Source: a virus. From it: 36,656 nt of DNA. The stretch lies in IMG/VR virus record IMGVR_UViG_3300043419_000216, positions 1 to 36,656 of that record, one strand, 5' to 3'. Below are positions 22,856-28,552 of the stretch, piece by piece. The position numbers and the translations under genes are program-made. Numbering within the stretch: position 1 is the first letter of the stretch; the number at the start of each line of letters is the position of its first letter. The notes beneath the pieces were generated by a model. It made no database searches and had not been told where the DNA came from. It saw only the letters and a program-made list of their open reading frames with translations.

Positions 22856-23526
22856 TGCAAAGCCTCGCTCACCCGGTAGTCTTTGAACACGACACCCTTG
22901 CTGGCATCCCCCACCTTGCAAGCTTTGACCCAGACCCGCTTCCCGGTTGCCTTGATCAGTCGCCAGTGACCGCGGCGATCGTGCAGCCTGGGGCTGGCGT
23001 GCGTGCCACCCTGCGGCTCCGACTTGCCGACCCATGGCCCAATCTCAACAGTGTGCCAATCGAATGCCACCGGGCTTTTGCCTTTGGCTGCTCGCTTGCG
23101 GTTGATGAAGGTGTTTTTGACCAGTGGCATGTGAGCTTCTGACTTGCGCTCGGCCAGCTTAAGCAGCGTGGCGCAGACCATGCGAAAAGCAGGGCGCACT
23201 TCATCTTGGTCGATCATCGGGCCATCCTTGCGGTAATACCGCAGCCCTTCGTCAGTCTTAATGTAGGCGAACGGCTCCATGTACTTGCCATGCCACATCG
23301 ATGCACCGGCCACCGTCACACTGTCCGTGCCCTGCGTGAGCCAGAGCGCAAAGTCTTTGCCATCCTGGTCGTACCCGACGATGCCGGTGCGCGGGAAAGG
23401 GAGGTTCAGCACTAGATCTGCTGGCACCTGGCCACCCTCCCACCGCTCCATCGGGCCTACGTCAAACCACATGGCAGTCTCAGGCTCAGGGGCCATGCGG
23501 ACCGCTTTCTGAATAAGTGGAGTCAT
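22852..23526 (-). CDS. Conserved phage protein of unknown function, 224 residues
   Basis: ATG at 23526 has GAGGT six bases upstream and overlaps the previous stop (ATGA). The N-terminal half (MWFDVGPMERWEGGQV, LPFPRTGIVGYDQDGKDF) is beta-rich. The middle helix (FRMVCATLLKLAERKSEAHM) is followed by a linker and a C-terminal motif RRGHWRLIKATGKRVWVKAC and then VGDASKGVVFKDYRV. That C-terminal module (RGH-R...G..WV..C.VG) recurs in phage proteins. Its function is unknown to me. There are no membrane segments. Confidence 0.75.
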   Translation of the reverse strand: MTPLIQKAVRMAPEPETAMWFDVGPMERWEGGQVPADLVLNLPFPRTGIVGYDQDGKDFALWLTQGTDSVTVAGASMWHGKYMEPFAYIKTDEGLRYYRKDGPMIDQDEVRPAFRMVCATLLKLAERKSEAHMPLVKNTFINRKRAAKGKSPVAFDWHTVEIGPWVGKSEPQGGTHASPRLHDRRGHWRLIKATGKRVWVKACKVGDASKGVVFKDYRVSEALQ

Positions 23527-23750
23527 TCCATCACCTCTCGCCCATCAATCCGGGCTTTAATTTCCTCTGCCATGGCAGCGTCGCGCAGCTTGCTCGGGTT
23601 CGTCTTGGCGAACACGCGCAGGGCGATCGCGCAGAACGTCTCGATCTGTGCCAGAGAATCCTCCCCCTCTGGCGGTATGTACTGCCGGATGTCTTGGATA
23701 GCCGCAACAAGGTCGGCAGTGATCTCGCCCACATCTGATTTAGCCCTCAT
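23523..23750 (-). CDS. Small helical protein, about 75 residues
   Basis: Likely start is ATG at 23750 (MRAKSDVGEITADLV), which overlaps the previous stop region; ATG at 23771 and TTG at 23777 are also in frame and would add 7 or 9 residues. None has a strong ribosome site, as expected for coupled translation. The protein is acidic and helical: DLVAAIQDIRQYIPPEGEDS, then QIETFCAIALRVFAKTNPSK. Its stop overlaps the next ATG. No function recognised. Confidence 0.65.
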   Translation of the reverse strand: MRAKSDVGEITADLVAAIQDIRQYIPPEGEDSLAQIETFCAIALRVFAKTNPSKLRDAAMAEEIKARIDGREVME

Positions 23751-24018
23751 TGGATCTTGCACGGATGGCATCTGCAAAAACCTCGCGGCCTTTCAGTTTC
23801 ACTCTTTCGCACACTTTCGCACACGCCTCGCGCTCTCGCTCCACCGCCCTCCGCACATTGACGCAAGCAGGCCGGTCGCAGTCTGGGCCGCAGGAGTGGA
23901 TGCTGTCGTACGACAGGTGAGTGGCGATCATTCGGGCGAAGTTGATGAGGTCGAGTTGATCCCAATGCCCGCCGTCCCGAATCATCCGGGCAAAGGAAAT
24001 GATCTTTTCGTCGGTCAT
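23740..24018 (-). CDS. Cys-containing phage protein, 92 residues
   Basis: ATG at 24018 is preceded by GGAGG at ideal spacing. N-terminal helices (KIISFARMIRDGG, LDLINFARMIATHLSYDS) are followed by CGPDCDRPACVNVRRAVERE then EACAKVCERVKLKG and a terminal ADAIRARS. The REREACAKVCE and IRARS phrases recur at the C-terminus of small phage proteins. The Cys set could bind zinc. The gene overlaps its neighbours at both ends. Role unknown. Confidence 0.75.
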   Translation of the reverse strand: MTDEKIISFARMIRDGGHWDQLDLINFARMIATHLSYDSIHSCGPDCDRPACVNVRRAVEREREACAKVCERVKLKGREVFADAIRARSNEG

Positions 24019-24179
24019 ACATCCCTCCGCCAAAACCGAAAGTCCTCGTTCAATTGCAGGCGTACAAGGTCGTCAATATCAGCGGGCAAACCACGGGTCA
24101 TCTCATCAACCAGCATATGCACTCGTTCGCTGATCGTTTCCCTGATTTCGTGGACTTGATCCAGTTCGTCTTCAGTCAC
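24015..24179 (-). CDS. Small helical protein, 54 residues
   Basis: A GTG at 24179 overlaps the TGA of the gene before (GTGA), and its own stop overlaps the next ATG (ATGA). The sequence VTEDELDQVHEIRETISERV, then HMLVDEMTRGLPADIDDLVR is highly charged and helical. Close fit between two overlapping genes, with no other frame explaining the 160 bases, is the main support. No ribosome site of its own is obvious. Confidence 0.7.
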   Translation of the reverse strand: MTEDELDQVHEIRETISERVHMLVDEMTRGLPADIDDLVRLQLNEDFRFWRRDV

Positions 24180-24649
24180 TTGTTCTTCTCCTTGAGCGCG
24201 GCCTCGATGGCGCGGGCAAAGTCCTCAACAGAGTGTTCTTCGCCGCTAACTTCATCCGCAAACTTGACGATCTCCTCCTCCGTCAACGAGCGCCACTCGC
24301 GGCGGGGTGGGTGGGTGTAGAGGGGTGTCAGCGGATAGCTGGGCAGACGTTCCTGTGAAGGCTCATTCGTGGTCATTGACCACAGCGGACCATTGCGAGG
24401 ATACACCGGAACGAATGCCACCGGCTCCTGCTCCGGCTGCTCCTTCGCCTTTGCTTCCATCGCAGCCCACCAGCCAGCGCAGTAGGCAATCTTCTCGGCT
24501 TCGGTCTGGGCCTCTGGGGGAACTGTTGGCTGCTCCAGCGCGGCGCGGAGGGCGGCAACAACCTCGGGCGCACCATCCCCGCGTTTCGCTCTAGCAAGCA
24601 ACGCCTCCAGCGCCTGCTGGGCGGCGGTTCTCAAGTTACTCGTAGTCAT
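24176..24649 (-). CDS. Accessory phage protein, 157 residues, with Pro-Val-Ala module
   Basis: ATG at 24649 was chosen because LRTAAQQALEALLARAKRGD, with an ALRAALEQP repeat after it, is the normal start of this accessory family; a longer upstream frame overlaps the 34-residue gene. It continues with PEQEPVAFVPVYPRNGPLW, then PLTPLYTHPPRREWRSLTEE and a charged C-terminal helix. Similar composite proteins occur in early regions of betaproteobacterial phages, by my recollection. The EQEPVA segment is shared by an exact 24-base repeat with the gene at 24753-25013. Function unknown. Confidence 0.72.
   Translation of the reverse strand: MTTSNLRTAAQQALEALLARAKRGDGAPEVVAALRAALEQPTVPPEAQTEAEKIAYCAGWWAAMEAKAKEQPEQEPVAFVPVYPRNGPLWSMTTNEPSQERLPSYPLTPLYTHPPRREWRSLTEEEIVKFADEVSGEEHSVEDFARAIEAALKEKNK
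24417..24440. repeat. 24-base direct repeat, copy B
   Basis: Exact copy of 24829-24852, with the same frame relation to its host gene (minus strand, EQEPVA). It sits in the middle of the 157-residue protein at the junction between its helical head and the Pro-rich part, suggesting a module boundary. Confidence 0.85.
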
Positions 24650-24740
24650 GGTTCCGCCCCCATGAAAACCCAACAATTATTCCCATGACAAACATGAACA
24701 GAGCAAAAGCAATCCGCTCGTAAACAGTCCAATCGTTCAT
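24636..24740 (-). CDS. Single-span membrane peptide, 34 residues
   Basis: ATG at 24740 follows GGAGG by six bases. The sequence MNDWTVYERIAFALFMFVMG and then IIVGFSWGRNHDYE is a membrane span with short polar ends. It lies in the small gap between two larger genes and overlaps the next one by 14 bases. A strong ribosome site supports translation. Function unknown; it resembles other tiny inner-membrane peptides of phage early regions. Confidence 0.75.
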   Translation of the reverse strand: MNDWTVYERIAFALFMFVMGIIVGFSWGRNHDYE

Positions 24741-24752
24741 CCATGTCCTCCT

Positions 24753-25013
24753 TCATTTTTGGCGCGATGCGATCTGGTTGCGGCTTACGGCTCCTTGAAA
24801 GTCGTCGTACTCGGCAGGGTCACAGAGCGCCACCGGCTCCTGCTCCGGCTGCGAGCAGCAGTGTCCGCACCTCGGGCAGTCAAACCTCTTAAGCGCATCC
24901 TGGTAGTCGGCCCAAGTCTGTTTTAAAGCTTCGCTTGGTTCGTCTGCCCAACGGCCACAGACGCTGCAACGGATACCAGCCCAGAGTGGGTGGCTGCAGT
25001 GATCACAGCTCAT
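24753..25013 (-). CDS. Small zinc-ribbon-like protein, 86 residues
   Basis: ATG at 25013 has GGGAG five bases upstream and overlaps the previous stop (TAATG). Cysteines are arranged as CDHC (residues 3-6), CSVC (16-19) and CPRCGHCC (46-53), suggesting one or two zinc sites. A helical region lies between (EALKQTWADYQDALKRF). The C-terminal tail carries the shared PEQEPVA words and then a short charged end. Probably a nucleic-acid- or protein-binding accessory factor; function unknown. Confidence 0.78.
   Translation of the reverse strand: MSCDHCSHPLWAGIRCSVCGRWADEPSEALKQTWADYQDALKRFDCPRCGHCCSQPEQEPVALCDPAEYDDFQGAVSRNQIASRQK
24829..24852. repeat. 24-base direct repeat, copy A
   Basis: This 24-base sequence is identical to 24417-24440. 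On the minus strand it encodes the C-terminal EQEPVA-type segment of the 86-residue zinc protein. The other copy encodes the same words within the 157-residue protein. Recombination between such short in-frame segments could shuffle modules. Confidence 0.85.
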
Positions 25014-25183
25014 TATTGCTCCCTCGCACGGACGAACTTCTCCGCATCGCGCTGACGTTGCAGATCGCTCTTGTTCTCAACGTCGATCTGGTCGATCAAC
25101 GCCTCAAACTCACGGCACTGCCTGCATTTGAAGCATTGCTTATCGCAGCGCTTGTACACCTTCGTTGACCATTTCTCGTTCAT
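25013..25183 (-). CDS. Small Cys-rich protein, 56 residues
   Basis: ATG at 25183 overlaps the previous stop (ATGA), with GGAGGG about nine bases upstream. The sequence opens MNEKWSTKVYKRCDKQCFKC and continues with RQCREFEALIDQIDVENK. The four Cys (about residues 13, 17, 20, 23) could coordinate a metal. A charged helix fills the rest. It is co-translated with another small zinc protein just downstream, so the two may work together. Function unknown. Confidence 0.75.
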   Translation of the reverse strand: MNEKWSTKVYKRCDKQCFKCRQCREFEALIDQIDVENKSDLQRQRDAEKFVRAREQ

Positions 25184-25389
25184 AGTTCACCCTCCGTTTC
25201 GTACCTCGCAGACACTTCTTCTTCAGGCTGGCCAATCCAGTCCATGAGCCTCTTGAGCCTGAGATAGATCAGCTTTTCATCCGGCTCGCCGTAAGGATCA
25301 CCCAGCCACGCCTCGTGCAAGCTGGCGACCAGTCTGTGCATGTACTGAAGTTCTTTTAAGTACTCCTTGGATATTTGTACGTTGCTCAT
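25180..25389 (-). CDS. Small helical protein, 69 residues
   Basis: ATG at 25389 overlaps the stop of the Cas4-like nuclease gene. The protein is helical and amphipathic (SKEYLKELQYMHRLVASLHE, then EKLIYLRLKRLMDWIG) with an acidic C-terminus. It overlaps the 56-residue gene downstream by ATGA. Position directly behind the nuclease suggests, without proof, a partner or regulator. No family recognised. Confidence 0.72.
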   Translation of the reverse strand: MSNVQISKEYLKELQYMHRLVASLHEAWLGDPYGEPDEKLIYLRLKRLMDWIGQPEEEVSARYETEGEL

Positions 25390-26438
25390 CCGACAATCCT
25401 TCCGTCAAACGCTGCTCTCAGTTGTTTAACAAACTCAGGCGGGTTCACACAAGCCAACGGGTTGCAAACAATCTCTCGACTGCTAAACACCGTCGCATCC
25501 GGTTCGCCGTTAGCTACAGCCTGATCATCAATCAAAAACACCGCAGTCCACTGGTCGCGGGGTTCAGCCATTTTCCACGGAACTAGATCAAAATGCAAAA
25601 CATGGCTATCGCAACCCTGTTGCTGCCAGTCCAAAGGAATGCCATCAGCATCATGCCTCTCGCATCTCCAAGAGCCATCCGCCTTGGCTGTGCTATGGGC
25701 GCAAGTCCGGCAGTTCACTTCCTTGGTCAACTTGCTACCGTGGCATAGGTCGTGAGCCGCGCAGAACTTGCACTGATACCACGACGGATCAGCACTGATC
25801 GGAGGCGGCATCCGATCCTCTAGTGTCAGACGCTTGCCTCGCTCCAGATACTTTTGCGCCAACTCTTCATCAAACCTCACTCGCTCGGTATAGATCCGAT
25901 CATCGTCTTTGCAGACCGCAACGTACAAGGCCCGCTCAATCTTCATGCCGAGCATGTACAACTGCATCTGGACGAAGTGCTGGGGCTTGGACTTCTCGAC
26001 TCCGTTTTTCTCCAAGTCATCAAATGACTTCTTGCTATGCGTCTTGATCTCCAAAATATGCTTGGTCTTTTCCGCTCCAGGCACCCCGGCATGAATGATC
26101 CCGTCCACATGGCCACCAATGTGACCACCAAAGTCACAGCGGCTTTGCTGCGCTCCAGTGGCCCGCACATCCATGCCAATGGCCCGTAGGTCAGACACGA
26201 CCATTGCCTCCTCGTGATGTCCACGACGAAACACCCGCAGGATTCGGCCAGGGAACTGCTCGATCACAGCCCAGCGAAATGACAGCCAGAGCCATCTGTC
26301 ACATGGATGGCCAAGGACGGACGCCCCAAGATAGTTACGCTGCGGCTCACCGTTCCTGATTTTCTCGTGCGCCTTGTCAATCAGTGCAGAGATTGAGTGG
26401 CTAGATTCTGGTATGGCCGTCACAATTCTTGACTCCAT
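25386..26438 (-). CDS. Cas4/RecB-like Fe-S exonuclease (PD-(D/E)XK)
   Basis: A 350-residue protein with the nuclease core GHVDGII (D112), ILEIKTHSK (E130, K132) and a following QHFVQMQLY helix. The Fe-S cysteines of Cas4/AddB-type nucleases fit C46 (HPCDRWLW) and C223, C226, C232 (CKFCAAHDLC). After that comes a second Cys set (C243, C246, C259, C276) within a C-terminal extension of about 110 residues, which Cas4 proteins lack. There are no CRISPR genes, so a recombination role (end resection for the Sak4-like ATPase) is favoured. Overlaps the HTH gene upstream. Confidence 0.88.
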   Translation of the reverse strand: MESRIVTAIPESSHSISALIDKAHEKIRNGEPQRNYLGASVLGHPCDRWLWLSFRWAVIEQFPGRILRVFRRGHHEEAMVVSDLRAIGMDVRATGAQQSRCDFGGHIGGHVDGIIHAGVPGAEKTKHILEIKTHSKKSFDDLEKNGVEKSKPQHFVQMQLYMLGMKIERALYVAVCKDDDRIYTERVRFDEELAQKYLERGKRLTLEDRMPPPISADPSWYQCKFCAAHDLCHGSKLTKEVNCRTCAHSTAKADGSWRCERHDADGIPLDWQQQGCDSHVLHFDLVPWKMAEPRDQWTAVFLIDDQAVANGEPDATVFSSREIVCNPLACVNPPEFVKQLRAAFDGRIVG

Positions 26439-26689
26439 GTATGCAGTTGCACGATCTTCTCAATCGTTCTTCGATGTACGCCGAACTTGTCAGCAAGAGC
26501 CTGATTGCTCAGATTGTTTCTGATGTGCTCTCTTAACCCATCACGCTGTCGCACAGCAGACCGAATCGCATGAACATCATCAGGACACAGTTTTGTCTGA
26601 GGCAAGTCAGACCCTCGCTTGGCAAATTCATGAGCGCGACTGAGATATTCCTCTCGCTGCAACGTACTATCTGGTCGCGCCTGTTTCAT
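26420..26689 (-). CDS. HTH DNA-binding protein, 89 residues
   Basis: ATG at 26689 follows the previous stop by one base. The C-terminal part contains a helix-turn-helix of recombinase/Hin type: NLSNQALADKFGVHRRTIEK (about residues 59-78). The N-terminal half is charged (EYLSRAHEFAKRGSDLPQTK). The pattern SNQALADKFGVHRRTIEKI is typical of small phage HTH proteins that bind DNA in sequence-specific fashion. It ends 19 bases inside the nuclease gene. It might regulate the early operon or mark replication sites. Confidence 0.78.
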   Translation of the reverse strand: MKQARPDSTLQREEYLSRAHEFAKRGSDLPQTKLCPDDVHAIRSAVRQRDGLREHIRNNLSNQALADKFGVHRRTIEKIVQLHTWSQEL

Positions 26690-26690
26690 A

Positions 26691-27179
26691 TCACTTCTTC
26701 ATCCAAGGCGGCGTCTTGGCACCGGCACTCGGTGCAACAGCGGGCTTGCTCGGCGCAGGAGCCGCCGACATCGCACCAGCCTCTGCCTTAAAGCCACGAA
26801 CTTCGTTCTGCGCTGCGTACTGCTCCGTCGCAGGCCGGATATCCAACTTGATCGACAACTGACCGCCGATCAACTGGTCCGTGTCCGTCACCCGGCTCAG
26901 ACCAATCGCCCGCATGATCTCGCCCAACTGCTGCCGACCGATCTCCTCGGCCTTGGTGCTAGCGTTCTTGATGTTCAGGTTGCCAAACACCACCCGCCCT
27001 TGATGCGTCGGCCCAGTGATGTCGTACCGCACGCGAATGTACTCCCCTCGGCCATCCTTGGTCGGCCTGACCTCAGCCTGGTTAATGGTTGCCGAATACC
27101 AGCCAGCAGGCAGCGGGTCGTAGGAACTGGTGGACTGCGGCAGATCTGCAGCGTCAAACGATTGTGAAAGTTGTGCCAT
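26691..27179 (-). CDS. DUF669 family, ssDNA-binding-type protein
   Basis: A 162-residue protein matching DUF669: LPAGWYSATINQAEVRPTKD, then IRVRYDITGPTHQGRVVFGN and LGEIMRAIGLSRVTDTDQLI. The OB-like beta core ends near residue 130 and is followed by a disordered Ala/Pro tail finishing in PPWMKK, the SSB-like acidic/basic tip. DUF669 proteins sit beside phage recombinases and are thought to act like SSB. Here it neighbours a Sak4-like ATPase and a Cas4-like nuclease. It starts three bases after the previous stop. Confidence 0.88.
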   Translation of the reverse strand: MAQLSQSFDAADLPQSTSSYDPLPAGWYSATINQAEVRPTKDGRGEYIRVRYDITGPTHQGRVVFGNLNIKNASTKAEEIGRQQLGEIMRAIGLSRVTDTDQLIGGQLSIKLDIRPATEQYAAQNEVRGFKAEAGAMSAAPAPSKPAVAPSAGAKTPPWMKK

Positions 27180-27182
27180 TTT

Positions 27183-27581
27183 TCATTGCTCCTTGGTCGG
27201 GACAAATTTGAATGAAGGCCGTCCAGGCTTGGCAGTAATTGCGCCAGCCAACGGGCCAGTGATTGCATCGTCAGCCTGTTTCCAGGCCGTCATGTTCAGT
27301 TCGGGCTTCCAGCGAAACAGGCTCGATAGGTGATCCATGAGGCCATGCTCTGCCGCTAATTCCTGCACCTTTTCTGCATCAACCGTTCGATTGATACGCG
27401 ACTCAACTTTCATCTGCGAGCCGTCAGTCAGTTTCAGCGTCGATATTCCTTCCACCTCCTCCTTGATGCCAGCCAGCGCCTTGATCTTGTCCTCAATCTC
27501 TCGGCGCTCGTCTTTGGCAGAGTCCTCGACGTTCTTGGCCACGCACCAATCAGATATCAGTTGCTTCATCTCGTCAGTCAC
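27183..27581 (-). CDS. Recombination-module protein of unknown function, 132 residues
   Basis: A GTG start at 27581 overlaps the Sak4-like stop (GTGA). The sequence has a helical, charged N-terminal half (SDWCVAKNVEDSAKDERREI then EDKIKALAG) and a beta part (ISTLKLTDGSQMKVESRINR) followed by FRWKPELNMTAWKQADDAIT. This type of protein is common between Sak4 and DUF669 in phages (DUF7173-like, low certainty). A partner role in recombination or replication is inferred from the conserved order. Confidence 0.75.
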   Translation of the reverse strand: MTDEMKQLISDWCVAKNVEDSAKDERREIEDKIKALAGIKEEVEGISTLKLTDGSQMKVESRINRTVDAEKVQELAAEHGLMDHLSSLFRWKPELNMTAWKQADDAITGPLAGAITAKPGRPSFKFVPTKEQ

Positions 27582-28255
27582 GCCACACCCCCAATCTTGC
27601 GAATGATCAGACCCAGATCAGGCGCTTCCCACTGACCCAATTTGCCAGACCGATCCTTAGCCAGCCACAGTCCGTCCGAATCGCACATCAGCGCTCGCTG
27701 GGTGCCGTTGTCAGCATCTTTTTCAACGCGCAGAGCCAGCACTTCATCAAAGAAGTACGGCAGCATCTGACCCGTCTTGTTCCCCGGCATGCTTGGCGCA
27801 TACAGCATCCGACCCATCTCATCCTGACTCTTTTCCAGCTTTGCACTCATGTAGACATGCTTGCCCGGCAGGTCACGGAACGAACGGATCAGGTCGGCCA
27901 TCTGCTCTTGCATCGCACCGTAGGCCTGGCGCGGGTCTTTCGTCGCCTTCTTCTCAGCGTTCAGCACGACCTCTGCAATCTCGCTGATCGAGTCAATCGA
28001 CACCGACTCAAAATGCTTGGCCTCAGCAGATTCAGTCAGCCAGGTGTAAGCCTCCGTCAACGCCGCCATGCTGTTGATCTCAATGAAAGGCAGGTCTGCG
28101 TCTTGAATCGACAGCAGGCCACCCTCTGCCGATAACACAACAGGCGTCGGCAAGGTTGGGATGAGACTGGTCTTACCAGCCCCAGCCTGACCATAAACCA
28201 GCAGCTTGGTGCCGCTGGCCGTCAGGCTCTTGGTAGTGCGAAGGTTAATTGCCAT
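27578..28255 (-). CDS. Sak4-like RecA-fold ATPase (AAA_24)
   Basis: The start is ATG at 28255, with GGAG and five bases spacing; the longer frame has no ribosome site. The 225-residue protein has Walker A GQAGAGKTS (22-30), Walker B-like VSIDSISEI (85-93) and a DFN-less RecA core with DPRQAYGAMQEQMADLIRS and KHVYMSAKLEK. It matches the Sak4 single-strand annealing ATPases that work with a phage SSB. First gene of the leftward operon, closest to the promoter, so expressed early. Downstream genes (DUF669, Cas4-like nuclease) complete the module. Confidence 0.9.
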   Translation of the reverse strand: MAINLRTTKSLTASGTKLLVYGQAGAGKTSLIPTLPTPVVLSAEGGLLSIQDADLPFIEINSMAALTEAYTWLTESAEAKHFESVSIDSISEIAEVVLNAEKKATKDPRQAYGAMQEQMADLIRSFRDLPGKHVYMSAKLEKSQDEMGRMLYAPSMPGNKTGQMLPYFFDEVLALRVEKDADNGTQRALMCDSDGLWLAKDRSGKLGQWEAPDLGLIIRKIGGVA

Positions 28256-28369
28256 TTTTGCTCCATCTGCGCCTTCGGCCATTCCGTTCGCGCAGTGGTT
28301 GCAAGATTACTCTTGTTCGGTTAGGATTGCAACACCAAACGAAAGTTTTTTTCCGAAAGAGGAAAAACA
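28256..28369. other. Divergent early control region
   Basis: This 114-base gap separates the leftward Sak4-led operon from the rightward HTH/primase operon. It holds the inverted repeat GTTGCAA...TTGCAAC with the overlapping promoters and, close to the right end, a run of T followed by GAAAGAGGAAAAAC, the ribosome site of the HTH gene. The adjacent small HTH protein is a natural candidate for a regulator of this region. Confidence 0.7.
28297..28335. promoter_or_regulatory. Overlapping divergent promoters built on a TTGCAA palindrome
   Basis: TTGCAA is its own reverse complement and occurs at 28299-28304 and 28327-28332, flanked as GTTGCAA and TTGCAAC. Rightward, TTGCAA plus 17 bases leads to TAGGAT (28322-28327). 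Leftward, TTGCAA plus 17 bases leads to TAATCT (28304-28309). Each -10 touches the other's -35, so the two promoters would exclude each other. Box matches are moderate, so this is a hypothesis. Confidence 0.55.
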
Positions 28370-28552
28370 ATGCCAGAACTTGAGAAGCTGCGGCAGATGC
28401 TGGCAGACAGAAACATCCAAGCCGTTGCGCGAGGAGCAGGCGTTCATCCGAATGTTCTGTACCGAATGATGGCTGGAGCAAGCCCGAAGTACGAGACAGT
28501 CCAGCGCGTGATGGCCTACTTGAACCGCCAAGAGGCAGTCACTAATGGCTGA
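28370..28552 (+). CDS. Small HTH regulator, 60 residues (Cro-like)
   Basis: ATG at 28370 follows AGAGGA by seven bases. The sequence LEKLRQMLADRNIQAVARGA then GVHPNVLYRMMAGASPKYET and VQRVMAYLNR is a compact helix-turn-helix of the short phage type (QAVARGAGVHPNVLYRMM; the NVLYRMMAG recognition helix). The gene is first of the rightward operon and lies next to the divergent promoters, so autoregulation is likely. Its last eight bases overlap the primase-helicase gene. It is too small to be a CI-type repressor with a dimerisation domain. Confidence 0.85.
   Translation: MPELEKLRQMLADRNIQAVARGAGVHPNVLYRMMAGASPKYETVQRVMAYLNRQEAVTNG

Noticed and set aside
22649-23035. 128-codon version of the DUF551-like gene
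   Set aside because: The upstream half is a shadow of the 224-residue gene; the GTG at 22855 overlaps that gene's stop as elsewhere in the operon.
25386-26438. CRISPR-associated Cas4
   Set aside because: No repeats, spacers or other cas genes are present; the recombination context explains the protein.
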